Shown: in pieces, positions 16,084 to 24,867 of the stretch
Layout: each line of letters opens with the position of its first letter
How positions within the stretch are numbered: position 1 is the first letter of the stretch
Source of the DNA: Cellvibrionaceae bacterium
Lineage (GTDB): Bacteria > Pseudomonadota > Gammaproteobacteria > Pseudomonadales > Cellvibrionaceae
Assembly: GCA_025800365.1 (NCBI GenBank)
Contig: JAOXRT010000054.1
Coordinates: 1-32,830 of the forward strand
DNA: 32,830 nucleotides
Direction: 5' to 3'
The notes under the pieces: model-generated
What the model saw: the letters and a program-made list of their open reading frames with translations, nothing else
What the model was told of the DNA's origin: nothing
The model's database searches: none
Position numbers and translations under genes: made by a program

Positions 16084-18189
16084 GGGCCACTGCACCTTTA
16101 GCAGATCACTATCTGCAGTTTGGAAGCGGGTTTTCAATAGGCGATCACCATCGGGGTGTAAATGAAACTCCCAGTAGTCGGTGCTTTTGGAAAGTAGCTG
16201 CCTGCGCTTTTGCTTAGTCTTTAAATCGTACTGTACCAAATAACTGCGACCGTAAACCGGTTCGCTAAAATATACATAATCACCCTGCACTTGCCATGTG
16301 CTACCACTGAGGTAGGTGAAGCCATGGATAAAGTGTCGCTCCCCCAGCTTGTCGCGATAGTGGAGTTTCAGCTCTTGATCGATCAGAAATTCTCGACCAT
16401 CTTCTAACTGCCTTAGATAGCTGAGGCCCGCTTCCTGGTAACGAGTTTCTTCAGTAGCAATATCGTAACTGTACAGGTCACTACTATCGCCATTTATGCG
16501 CGCATAAAAGACCTTTTTAGAATCTCTACTCCAAGAAGGCGGCCCTACTTTTTCCAGCTCGCTACTGATGTACTTGAAATCTAAGCTTTCTAAATCGAGA
16601 ACAAATAAGCGATCCTCTAATCGACCCAGCAGCCATCGCTGATCCGGGCTTTGCACCATTTCACGAACGACTTCACGAGGACTAAAGCTCAATAAGGGCT
16701 CAGCGTTACCCGCAAGCCTATGTCGCATAATTGCCGCTGTTTTTTCATCTTTTTGTGTGTAGAAAATGGACTTTCCGTCGCGGCTATACATGGGGTGAAA
16801 TTCGGCTTTCTCGGATTCAAGCAGCAACATCGCCTTTGCAACAGGCTCGATAAATGGATTGGGAACTTCTTTAACATCGGTATAATTCATACTATGTTGC
16901 CGCATGAAAAAGCAGCGTGGGCCACAATCATAAAAAGCGTCATTTAGTCCTGGCAAGGTCCCTGCCTGTAACCAGATCCTGTCGCTCGCGATGCTGTAAT
17001 AACTCAGCTCGCCTTTAAAACTACCAATAACTAAATCGGCCTTGCTACCATCATCTGATTCAATGGCGCTAGGCTTTGACAACCATACAACCCTATTCCC
17101 AAAGAAATTAAGGTTTCGCTCCACCACGAGACTGTTATTTTGCAAATCCATAATCGTCATGGCGTAGCGACGACCGACGATGTTTTTAAGGATGGCCAAA
17201 TAACGTCCATCTAGAGACTCTTGCGCATAAAATGCCCCATAGCCCTGTTTCGCCGAATAGGTAATCTGCTCAACTTCAGCAGTCTCAATACGATAACGAA
17301 AAATTTCCCAAGGCTCTGAATGGCTTGCTTCATGTAAAAAATAAATCGCTGAACCGTCGGCCGACCAGCTGATTAAGCGGCGGGCATTGTCCCCTAAAGC
17401 TGCCAGCTTAGGGTTTACCAATCCACGATCGGCGTCATAGTCTGCGATATAGATAGTCGATGGCCCAGCCAAGTCCGACTTGTGGTTGTAGGCTATTTTT
17501 TCGCCATCCGGAGAAAAAATGCCTTGGTAAAAACTGCCTTCGCCATGACTTATCTTACTAACGAAATCCTTTCTTAAGTCTTTTACATAAAGATGACTTC
17601 TCTCACCATCTCGACTCTGAGACGAAAACAAAAGCCGCTGGCTTGCGGCATGAAAGCTGCCATCAAGCTCTGAACCAGATAAAGATGTGAGCTGCTCTAT
17701 TGCCGGAGCTGAAGCAAGTGACGGATTGCTTGAAGACTCTTGTTTGAAAAAATCTAAATTCAAGGTCATCGAGACAGCTAGAAAAAGCAAGAGAACTATA
17801 GCGTACGCAGGCTTACGATTTAGCAGCCCTTCGTCTGATCGAGGTTTTATGGTACGAACAGGGGCAACTAAAACATAGCCTTGCAAAGGTTTAGTTTTGA
17901 TGTATGTAGGATTTTTAGCATCATCTCCCAAGGCTAAACGTAGCTTTTTAACCGCCCTTCGCAAAGAGTCATCTGAAACCACACGCCCCTGCCACACATG
18001 CTCAAGCAACTCTTCACGCGAGGCTACCTCCCCGGGCTTCTGGGCCAAGTACAGCAAAAAATCACATAGCAAAGGCTCTAATTTATGCAGCTTATCATCA
18101 CGTTCTAGCTCGCAGCGACTGGGATTAAAGCTCCAGTCGGCAATTTCTATGGCCTGAATATCTTGCTTTAAAGCTTCAGAATTTTCCAT
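16075..18189 (-). CDS. Membrane-anchored ToxR/CadC-type regulator with TolB-like propeller
   Basis: A 704-residue one-component regulator. Residues about 13-110 form an OmpR/PhoB-type winged helix (LLCDFLLYLAQKPGEVASRE, then SDDSLRRAVKKLRLALGDD and YIKTKPLQGYVL). A basic linker leads to a single membrane helix at about 127-146. The rest is periplasmic and contains repeated WD40/PD40-type blades: SPDGEKIAY, SADGSAIYF, SRDGKSIFY, SPDQRWLLG, SRDSKKVFY and HPDGDRLLK. This is the CadC/ToxR layout, in which a periplasmic sensor controls DNA binding directly from the membrane. The ligand is unknown. It is divergent from the adaptor/RND operon and is the natural candidate to control it; TTGTGA direct repeats lie just upstream. 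The ribosome-binding site is weak. Confidence 0.9.
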   Translation of the reverse strand: MENSEALKQDIQAIEIADWSFNPSRCELERDDKLHKLEPLLCDFLLYLAQKPGEVASREELLEHVWQGRVVSDDSLRRAVKKLRLALGDDAKNPTYIKTKPLQGYVLVAPVRTIKPRSDEGLLNRKPAYAIVLLLFLAVSMTLNLDFFKQESSSNPSLASAPAIEQLTSLSGSELDGSFHAASQRLLFSSQSRDGERSHLYVKDLRKDFVSKISHGEGSFYQGIFSPDGEKIAYNHKSDLAGPSTIYIADYDADRGLVNPKLAALGDNARRLISWSADGSAIYFLHEASHSEPWEIFRYRIETAEVEQITYSAKQGYGAFYAQESLDGRYLAILKNIVGRRYAMTIMDLQNNSLVVERNLNFFGNRVVWLSKPSAIESDDGSKADLVIGSFKGELSYYSIASDRIWLQAGTLPGLNDAFYDCGPRCFFMRQHSMNYTDVKEVPNPFIEPVAKAMLLLESEKAEFHPMYSRDGKSIFYTQKDEKTAAIMRHRLAGNAEPLLSFSPREVVREMVQSPDQRWLLGRLEDRLFVLDLESLDFKYISSELEKVGPPSWSRDSKKVFYARINGDSSDLYSYDIATEETRYQEAGLSYLRQLEDGREFLIDQELKLHYRDKLGERHFIHGFTYLSGSTWQVQGDYVYFSEPVYGRSYLVQYDLKTKQKRRQLLSKSTDYWEFHLHPDGDRLLKTRFQTADSDLLKVQWPSP

Positions 18190-18207
18190 TAATTCAATAA
18201 CTTACAG

Positions 18208-18223
18208 TTGTGACTATTTGTGA
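18208..18223. promoter_or_regulatory. Direct-repeat operator candidate between regulator and RND operon
   Basis: TTGTGA at 18208-18213 is repeated exactly at 18218-18223, a 10-base period as expected for side-by-side binding of OmpR/ToxR-type winged helices on one face of DNA. It lies 19 bases upstream of the regulator start codon in the divergent spacer. A CRP site was considered; the second half TCACA is missing. Confidence 0.4.
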
Positions 18224-18305
18224 TCAGCTATTTTACACCACGGTTACAGAAGATCCTAAAAACTCATTAGCTTGCCGCCTATAGACCTGCTTTAGTCAGC
18301 CTCCC

Positions 18306-18319
18306 CGCCATATGTGGCG
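18306..18319 (+). other. Hairpin in the adaptor leader
   Basis: CGCCA-TATG-TGGCG forms a perfect 5-base-pair stem about 33 bases before the adaptor start. It may be a leader structure or part of a protein-binding site. Confidence 0.4.
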
Positions 18320-18352
18320 ATCGTAAAAGACACCTGCAACAGGACAATGCGA

Positions 18353-19501
18353 ATGAAGCAGCAACGATTAAATCACAACCTCACACCTAAAAAACAAGTG
18401 AGCAAAGTGTTGGCCTTATTTATATTAGGGACCTGCACAGCAGGCAATTTGCTATACGCTCAAGCTCTTGAGAGCCCCAAGGTTAAAACCGCCAAAGTAG
18501 AAACATGGCCAGCAAGCCTGAATAAAACCCTATATTGCGTAGTGGATACCCCTCAACTCTTTCAGGGTAATAGTCACAGTAACTCAGAGCTAATAAGCAT
18601 ATTACCCATTGGAACACAGCTGAAAGCTGGCGACGTGGTGGCCACACAAGATGATGTTTACCTTAGCCAAGAGCTTAAACAATTAGCAATAGATGAACGA
18701 CTGGCCCAAGCTGAATTGGACTACGCCCGAAGCGAGCAGCAGCGATTAACTGTTTTGGATCGCAAGGAGATGATCAGCAAAGCGCAACTTAGCGAAGCTA
18801 CACTTATACAAACCCGTGCAAAGCTGGAACTCGAGAGCCTAAAGAACAAAAAACAAACACTAAAACGAAGAATAGAGAGACTAACGCACCGCGCACCATT
18901 TAGCGCCCAAGTGTTAAGAGTCGATGCCGAACCAGGCCAGCATCTTAGCCCAGGCCAAAGCCTATTCCGATTGCTACCACTCAATCAAAAACGACTAGAG
19001 TGCAAACTCCCTCTGGATATTGCCAAAGAGTTGAACCTTATTGGCCAGAACCCTCCGAACACACAACTAGAGTTCTCCCTGGACTCTAAATCCAGCAATA
19101 CTCAACCATCAGACGCAAACAGACACTATCAGCTGCGGTTACGACAACTTAGTCAAACTGCGGACATAAATACACAAAACTTACAAATGTACCTAGAGCT
19201 ACACAAACAACACTCAAGCTTATTAACCGGTCAGCGCGTCAAAGTAAATGTTCAACAACAACAACACAGTGACATCAGCCGGGTGCCCTATGACGCTATC
19301 ACTCTATCAGGCAATAGCTATGAACTATGGCAGCTGAAGCGCGATAACACCGTCACAAAGATATACCCTCACATCGTATCGACCAGCAAAGATTATTTTA
19401 TTGTTCGATCCCCCCTACGAGCTGGAGATAAGGTTATCACTAGGGGGCAACAAGGATTAAAAGAAAAGCAACAGGTCAGTGAGTTAGGTGAACAATCATG
19501 A
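18353..19501 (+). CDS. RND efflux periplasmic adaptor (HlyD/MFP family)
   Basis: A 382-residue adaptor from ATG 18353, chosen because AGGA lies eight bases upstream; an ATG two codons earlier is too close to it. A signal peptide (about 1-37, ending LLYAQA) is followed by a half-lipoyl segment, a long helical hairpin with coiled-coil character (about residues 105-175, rich in Q, L, E and K), a second half-lipoyl segment (APFSAQVLRVDAEPGQHLSPG) and C-terminal beta-barrel and membrane-proximal domains. It would join the RND pump to an outer-membrane channel. No lipobox is convincing. Its stop overlaps the pump's start by four bases (ATGA), so the two are translationally coupled. Similarity to well-known adaptors is modest. 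Confidence 0.87.
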   Translation: MKQQRLNHNLTPKKQVSKVLALFILGTCTAGNLLYAQALESPKVKTAKVETWPASLNKTLYCVVDTPQLFQGNSHSNSELISILPIGTQLKAGDVVATQDDVYLSQELKQLAIDERLAQAELDYARSEQQRLTVLDRKEMISKAQLSEATLIQTRAKLELESLKNKKQTLKRRIERLTHRAPFSAQVLRVDAEPGQHLSPGQSLFRLLPLNQKRLECKLPLDIAKELNLIGQNPPNTQLEFSLDSKSSNTQPSDANRHYQLRLRQLSQTADINTQNLQMYLELHKQHSSLLTGQRVKVNVQQQQHSDISRVPYDAITLSGNSYELWQLKRDNTVTKIYPHIVSTSKDYFIVRSPLRAGDKVITRGQQGLKEKQQVSELGEQS

Positions 19502-22500
19502 GTCATCAGAAACGAGCCAGCCTGATATTAAGCTGCACCCTACTCATTGTTGCCGGAGGTATCTTCGCAGGCTTTAGTCTGCCAAACAGTTTATTACCGG
19601 ACCTTTCTCGACCACAAATAGAACTCTTTAGCCGCTGGCCAGGGAAAACAGCCGCACAGATAGAACAAAGCCTAGTTGCACCACTAGAGCAGCAGTTAAA
19701 AGGCATTGCCCAGATGAGTGAGATGCGCTCTGACATCAGAGCGGGTGCGGCCACTACCACTTTGACATTTCAATCAGCTGCGGATATGAATCAAGCTTAT
19801 ATAAATGTACTGTCCGCATCCAGCCAAGTTCCAAGTTGGCCAAGCCAAGTAGCCAAGCCTGCTATTCGAGATTACAGCAACGGTGCTGGCGCTACGCTTG
19901 CAAGTTTTTTTGTTTATCACAGGAACAAATTACATAACGACCCGGACGCCTTAATCGATGCCTATAAACAATATATTGAACCTGCTTTTGCTTCGATAAA
20001 AGGCGTTTCGGGCGCAGTCGTTGGCACAGCTGTTGAACGGCGCATTAATATAGAATTAGACCCACAGCGCCTCTCACTATATTCACTAGAGCAGAGTGAC
20101 ATTATCGAACAGCTCCGCGGGTTTAACGACCAGTCAGGCGGCAAGCTACATTTCGGGGCACGCGAGTACGACCTTCAATTTAAAGGCCAGCTTTCCTTTG
20201 CACAATTAAGCCAAGTGCCGATCTCGGCGAACGAACAACACATAGTACGCCTTGGTGATATAGCCACCATTCAAACCGAGCTGAGCTCACCTTGGGATTA
20301 CTTTGCTCGTGAAGGAAAACGCTCACTCTACTTCTTCGTCCAGCCAGGCGAAGGCATAAATGCGATCGAAACCATCACATTTATTAAACAAACGATAGCC
20401 GAACTCAATAGTGGTCCATTAAAATCTAGGGGCATTGAAATTGCCATTAGCCGCGATGATTCCCTTGCCATTTCAAATGCCCTGCAGCTGGTCTATGGCA
20501 GTTTAATTATTGGGGTAATACTGGCTTGCGCTGTCCTTTTCTACTTTTTGAGGGATTATATATCGGTTGGCTTAACATTTTTGAGCATCCCCGTTTGCCT
20601 ATCGATAGTCGCTCTACTGATGTCGATGGCTGGCTACAGCCTGAATGTTATATCACTAGCCGGCATTGCGCTCTCGATAGGTTTAATCATGGATGCCGCC
20701 ATTATTGTTATCGAAGCTTTAAATCGTTCACGCCATAGAAACGAACATTCAATAACGCCCACCAGTAATTCCACAAGCGTAACCAACACCATGCGAGGCC
20801 TAAGAGCTGCATTATTCTCATCGACTCTATCCAGCATTATTGTTTTTTTGCCCATGTTATTTATGAGCTCAGTTGAGGGCCGCTTATTTCAAGATTTGGC
20901 CTTTACTATATCTGTCGCCTTAGGCGCCTCTGCAATCTTCGCCTTGTGGGTACTACCCATTCTATATCAACGCTTTATGCCTGCAGCCACATCCAGGCCC
21001 TTGCCTGAAAAATATGAAGCAGTTTCCAACGAAAACCATGGGCTGGTACAAGCTAGAAATCGGCATCAGGTAAGAGAGCCAATAGAGACAATTACTTTAA
21101 AACAAAAGCTTGCAAGCTTGCTTACACTGCCGGCATACCATCGAAGACTAGCCGTAACTTTAATCGTATTCGCCATACCTATAGCTATTGCGATCATCAT
21201 AGGTATTCGCCCGCCAATCGATGTTCTTCCTGACCCAAAACAAAATACAGTGTCGAGCTTTATACGCTTTAATGAGCCACTATCGAAAGACACCGTGCGA
21301 GAGGAATACGCCAAGCTGATATCCGATAGAATCGAGCATGAATTACAGCAAGACAAAGATCTAGGCATTCGAACTTATGGAATATTTTGCTTCCCTAGTC
21401 GCTGCCAGCTGTATTTCCATACCAATGGCGAACAAGACTTCAGCACACTAAAAAATTGGTTAGAGAACAAAATCACCCATGGCTTAATCGGTGCAAGTGT
21501 ATTTACCGTACATGGCAGCCTATTACGTTTTGCGCTTCCCAATAACCGTAGCACCTCACTGGATATCAAAGGCGCTGATTTGCCACAGTTACAAAAAGCT
21601 GGACTAGGGCTTCTTCAACACTTAAAGGCTAAGCACCCCAAGGCAAGAATTGAAGAAGCTACACCTTTGACAAACAGATCAACCCAAGTGGAATTTACCG
21701 CCAAACGGGATCAGCTTATCCATTTGGGATTGAGTCCTGACCAGCTCAATCAACGGCTATTGGCACTAAGCAGCGGTATCTATCTGGGCGATTTTTATGT
21801 TGAGTCTTCTACTTTACCTCTTTATTTAAAATCCAAACAAGCCGCTTACTTGGACGAACTACTGGATACAGAGATCTATATTAATAATCACGGGCTAATT
21901 CCACTGCGACAGCTGAGCAACGTCAAAATCAAATCTGTGCCCGATTCAATCTTCCGAGTAAACGGCGAAGTTGCTAGCTCTATTAGTGTAACTCCGCCAG
22001 ACGGTGCCCCAATGGGTGAGTTTACTGAACAGTTAAAAACTGATGTTATCGAATACATGGAGGCAAAACACCCCCAGCTGCACCTAAGCTATCGAGGCAG
22101 CGCGGATCAACTGGGTAGTTTTTTGAAGGAGTTCATCACGATATTCTTGACCGCCATTGCGCTGTTAGCCGTACTGATGCAGTTAACACTAGGGTCTTGG
22201 AAACTCGCCCTGGCCGTTTTATTGTCAATGCCACTTGCTATATTGGGCGGCATGTTGAACCTAAAATTGCTGGGTCTATTTGTCCCACAGAATCTGGATA
22301 TCATTACCATGATCGGTTTTGTGATTTTAATGGGCCTAGTTATCAACAATGCAATTTTACTGGTCAGCCAATATCAGCAAGGCACCCTTCAAGGTCAAAC
22401 ACAGCGGGAAGCTATATTGCGTGCAGTGTTAACACGTAAAAGGGCTATTTATTTGAGCGCCAGCACCAGTATTCTCGGCATGCTTCCACTCATGATCAAT

Positions 22501-22647
22501 CCCGCCAGTAGTGCAGAAATTTATCGAGGTCTGGCTGCAGTAATATGTGGGGGAATGTTGTTTAGCGCGGTATTTGGCATCAGTTTTATGAGTGCGCTGT
22601 TATCGTTGCCGTTTTTTAATAACACAAAACAGCAACCCAACTCATAA
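19498..22647 (+). CDS. RND-superfamily efflux permease with unusual proton-relay residues
   Basis: A 1049-residue inner-membrane pump with AcrB-like layout: TM1 at about 8-29, a large periplasmic loop, TM2-6 about 330-490, a cytoplasmic insert (about 500-545) with TM7 at about 550-570, a second loop, and TM8-12 from about 875 to the end. It has the start SLILSCTLLIVAGGIFAGF and the usual NSLLPDLSRPQIELFSRWPG segment. In TM4 the AcrB double aspartate is reduced to D399-A400 (MDAAIIVIEAL), and in TM10 the lysine position is N950 (VINNAILLV). Related pumps with such changes exist, so it may be functional, but the relay must differ from AcrB. Substrate unknown; no outer-membrane channel is encoded nearby. 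Confidence 0.9.
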   Translation: MSHQKRASLILSCTLLIVAGGIFAGFSLPNSLLPDLSRPQIELFSRWPGKTAAQIEQSLVAPLEQQLKGIAQMSEMRSDIRAGAATTTLTFQSAADMNQAYINVLSASSQVPSWPSQVAKPAIRDYSNGAGATLASFFVYHRNKLHNDPDALIDAYKQYIEPAFASIKGVSGAVVGTAVERRINIELDPQRLSLYSLEQSDIIEQLRGFNDQSGGKLHFGAREYDLQFKGQLSFAQLSQVPISANEQHIVRLGDIATIQTELSSPWDYFAREGKRSLYFFVQPGEGINAIETITFIKQTIAELNSGPLKSRGIEIAISRDDSLAISNALQLVYGSLIIGVILACAVLFYFLRDYISVGLTFLSIPVCLSIVALLMSMAGYSLNVISLAGIALSIGLIMDAAIIVIEALNRSRHRNEHSITPTSNSTSVTNTMRGLRAALFSSTLSSIIVFLPMLFMSSVEGRLFQDLAFTISVALGASAIFALWVLPILYQRFMPAATSRPLPEKYEAVSNENHGLVQARNRHQVREPIETITLKQKLASLLTLPAYHRRLAVTLIVFAIPIAIAIIIGIRPPIDVLPDPKQNTVSSFIRFNEPLSKDTVREEYAKLISDRIEHELQQDKDLGIRTYGIFCFPSRCQLYFHTNGEQDFSTLKNWLENKITHGLIGASVFTVHGSLLRFALPNNRSTSLDIKGADLPQLQKAGLGLLQHLKAKHPKARIEEATPLTNRSTQVEFTAKRDQLIHLGLSPDQLNQRLLALSSGIYLGDFYVESSTLPLYLKSKQAAYLDELLDTEIYINNHGLIPLRQLSNVKIKSVPDSIFRVNGEVASSISVTPPDGAPMGEFTEQLKTDVIEYMEAKHPQLHLSYRGSADQLGSFLKEFITIFLTAIALLAVLMQLTLGSWKLALAVLLSMPLAILGGMLNLKLLGLFVPQNLDIITMIGFVILMGLVINNAILLVSQYQQGTLQGQTQREAILRAVLTRKRAIYLSASTSILGMLPLMINPASSAEIYRGLAAVICGGMLFSAVFGISFMSALLSLPFFNNTKQQPNS

Positions 22648-22677
22648 TAAATCATAGGATCGAATCGAACTTAAGTC

Positions 22678-22706
22678 GGCAGGCGTAAACACCGCTTGCC
22701 CTTTTT
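22678..22706 (+). terminator. Rho-independent terminator after the RND gene
   Basis: GGCAGGCG pairs with CGCTTGCC (one G-U pair) around a 7-base loop and is followed by CTTTTTAT, 30 bases after the RND stop. Confidence 0.8.
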
Positions 22707-22763
22707 ATACCTTGAGTAAGATTAGGAAGAGCGACACGCGCGACCTACCGCTTGCCCCAGGAA

Positions 22764-23090
22764 CTACAAACCCACATAGCATGCCACTTCAAAGATATCC
22801 GGCCTACCTTCTTCATGACCAAAATAACAAACCTCTTCCCACTCACCACTCTCATCATCAAGCTGGCTTATCGCAAATTCTAGCTTGTACTGCTTAGCCA
22901 TTTTGTAGAGGAAGTTTAAAGGGAGTTTCAATTGCTCGGCTTTTTTAACTTGCACTTGCAAAGCCGAAGACTGCTCGTCGATCACGGCAGAAAAATGCTC
23001 ATGATCCTTTACCCAAGCTTCCAGCTGTTCATCCAGATCGGATTTATGCTCTAGCAGCTCTTCATCATGACAGCTTATTAGTAGTTGCAT
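22764..23090 (-). CDS. Small acidic protein of unknown function
   Basis: A 108-residue protein from ATG 23090; the frame extends seven codons upstream to a TTG. I do not recognise it. It starts MQLLISCHDEELLEHKSDLD and is rich in Glu and Asp, with a central basic-amphipathic segment (QVKKAEQLKLPLNFLYKMAK) and an acidic, aromatic C-terminus (DDESGEWEEVCYFGHEEG). There are three cysteines and no signal peptide or membrane segment. Codon use resembles its neighbours. It lies between the RND terminator and the HAD gene, and could be co-transcribed from upstream of the HAD gene (about 70 bases away). It has the look of a conserved cytoplasmic protein rather than a chance frame, but this is a judgement. 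Confidence 0.7.
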   Translation of the reverse strand: MQLLISCHDEELLEHKSDLDEQLEAWVKDHEHFSAVIDEQSSALQVQVKKAEQLKLPLNFLYKMAKQYKLEFAISQLDDESGEWEEVCYFGHEEGRPDIFEVACYVGL

Positions 23091-23159
23091 GGAAATACTC
23101 TGTGAATTCAATGTTTAAGATGGCAGGAAAAGGCTAACAGACTAATAGAGACAACCGCT

Positions 23160-23807
23160 TTAAGAGTTAGCCTGCAACACCCACTCAATGACCTCGTCAA
23201 AATGATCGGCGATTAAATCAGGCTTGTGCTGATGTAAAACATCCACCTCATGCACCCCATAGCTCACACCAATTCGAGGCATATCTATGGCCTCAGCCAT
23301 AGCCAAATCAAAGCTGGTGTCTCCAACCATTACTGCTTGTTCCGCTGGGCGACCAAACTCGCCTAGCAATTCTTCCAACATCAAAGGATGAGGCTTGGAG
23401 CGAGTTTCATCGGCGCAGCGGCTGCCATGAAAGTAGTCTTCCATTTCTAAGCGAGCTAAAACGCGATCTAAGCCTCGGCGACTTTTACCGGTGGCAACGG
23501 CTAAAGTGAAACCATCACTTTTAAGCTTTTCTAAGCCATCGATAACCCCATCAAACAAGGGCGCTGGTATTTGGTCGGCTTTGATATAGTGCGTGGAATA
23601 CATCTCACGCATGGTATCCCATTGAGACTGACTACCTTCAGGGTACAAAGTGCTAATAGCTTCGGGCAAACCCAAGCCTATGATTTTCTGTACTTCTGAA
23701 CCTGGCAATTCTGGCAGTTTGGCATCATCTGCCGCTAGCTGCATGCAACTCACAATTTTATCGGCCGAATTACTGAGCGTCCCATCCCAATCGAAAATAC
23801 ACAGCAT
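23160..23807 (-). CDS. HAD-IA family phosphatase (Gph-like)
   Basis: A 215-residue haloacid-dehalogenase hydrolase close to phosphoglycolate phosphatase and similar to P. aeruginosa PA2974. Motif I is D6-W-D8-G-T (D6 nucleophile), motif II is the threonine in VATGKS, motif III the lysine in SKPHPLML, and motif IV GDTSFD. A helical cap lies at about 15-85. AGGA precedes the ATG by nine bases. It is just downstream of rluC, as in Pseudomonas, and probably shares its transcript. The substrate cannot be predicted from sequence; phosphoglycolate or another small phosphate monoester is likely. Confidence 0.92.
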   Translation of the reverse strand: MLCIFDWDGTLSNSADKIVSCMQLAADDAKLPELPGSEVQKIIGLGLPEAISTLYPEGSQSQWDTMREMYSTHYIKADQIPAPLFDGVIDGLEKLKSDGFTLAVATGKSRRGLDRVLARLEMEDYFHGSRCADETRSKPHPLMLEELLGEFGRPAEQAVMVGDTSFDLAMAEAIDMPRIGVSYGVHEVDVLHQHKPDLIADHFDEVIEWVLQANS

Positions 23808-23904
23808 TTAAAGGGTTCCTGTTTATGTGTTCAGCTAAATAGGTCTATCTTTGCGCCAAAGCTATGAACAGCCTTGGCCATTGATTCACTTGCGCGAATA
23901 ATAA

Positions 23905-24867
23905 CTATAGCGGCAGCTCTTTGAGCTTTGCCAATGGCTCGGCTAAATCTGGCCACAACGGAGCCTCAACAAGCCTCGGCTGCTCTTCATCAGGCAAGGT
24001 AAAGCGCAATGCAGCGGCATGCAGAAATAATCGCTTAAAGCCTAACTTACGCATCTGCTGATTGAGCTCGTCGTCACCGTACTTTTCATCCCCTAATAAA
24101 GAATGCCCTTGAGATTGAGCGTGTACTCTAATCTGGTGGGTTCGCCCAGTTACTGGTTTAGCCTGTACCAAACTAAAACCGTCGAAGCGGCGCAGAACTT
24201 TAAATTCTGTCCTACTGGCTTTACCTTCAGGGGATACTTTAACGATACGATTGCCACCAGGCGCCTCTATACGTAATAAAGGAGCATCTACATGCTGCTT
24301 ACGTTTTGACCACTGCCCAATTACCAATGCCTGGTAGTATTTCTGAATATTACGACGCTGGCGCAGCTCTTCCTGTAGATATCTCAGCATACTGCGCTTG
24401 CGCGCAATTAATATGCAGCCTGAGGTGTCTCGATCTAAGCGGTGCACCAGCTCCAAATAACGATCATTAGGGCGCAGTTGTCTTAGTGACTCGATTAAGC
24501 CTAGGTTTACGCCACTACCACCGTGAACCGCTAGGCCGGCGGGCTTGTTGATCACCAACAAACCAGGCAGCTCCAGCAAAATAGAGTTTTCAAGCAAGCG
24601 CCCCATGGATTGGCTCACTGCGGCTTGCGGCGCCTGTTCTTTTACTGTAACTGGCGGGATACGGAGCACATCACCAGCCGCCAGCTTATACTCAGGCTTG
24701 ATACGTTTCTTATTAACCCGCACTTCTCCCTTGCGCAGCAAACGATATAAACGCGAGCGAGGGACACCTTTCAGACGTGCCGCCAAAAAGTTATCCACGC
24801 GCTGCCCCGCCTGATCGGCATCAACTTCAAGTAACACTACCTTGCGGCCAATATCAGCGGAATCCAC
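23905..24867 (-). CDS. rluC: 23S rRNA pseudouridine synthase RluC
   Basis: Makes pseudouridine at 23S rRNA 955, 2504 and 2580 in E. coli. 320 residues: an N-terminal S4 RNA-binding domain (about 20-80, GQRVDNFLAARL and RSRLYRLLRKGEVRVN) followed by the catalytic domain with D145 in HRLDRDTSG and the family's GRTHQIRVH. The start is a GTG (24865-24867) with GGAAGG four bases before it; no ATG gives the expected N-terminus. It is divergent from rne, the conserved arrangement in gammaproteobacteria. It and the HAD gene are likely one unit. Confidence 0.95.
   Translation of the reverse strand: MDSADIGRKVVLLEVDADQAGQRVDNFLAARLKGVPRSRLYRLLRKGEVRVNKKRIKPEYKLAAGDVLRIPPVTVKEQAPQAAVSQSMGRLLENSILLELPGLLVINKPAGLAVHGGSGVNLGLIESLRQLRPNDRYLELVHRLDRDTSGCILIARKRSMLRYLQEELRQRRNIQKYYQALVIGQWSKRKQHVDAPLLRIEAPGGNRIVKVSPEGKASRTEFKVLRRFDGFSLVQAKPVTGRTHQIRVHAQSQGHSLLGDEKYGDDELNQQMRKLGFKRLFLHAAALRFTLPDEEQPRLVEAPLWPDLAEPLAKLKELPL

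Noticed and set aside
18205-18230. CRP/FNR-type site upstream of the regulator
   Set aside because: TGTGA is present but the inverted second half TCACA is missing; the sequence is a direct repeat instead.
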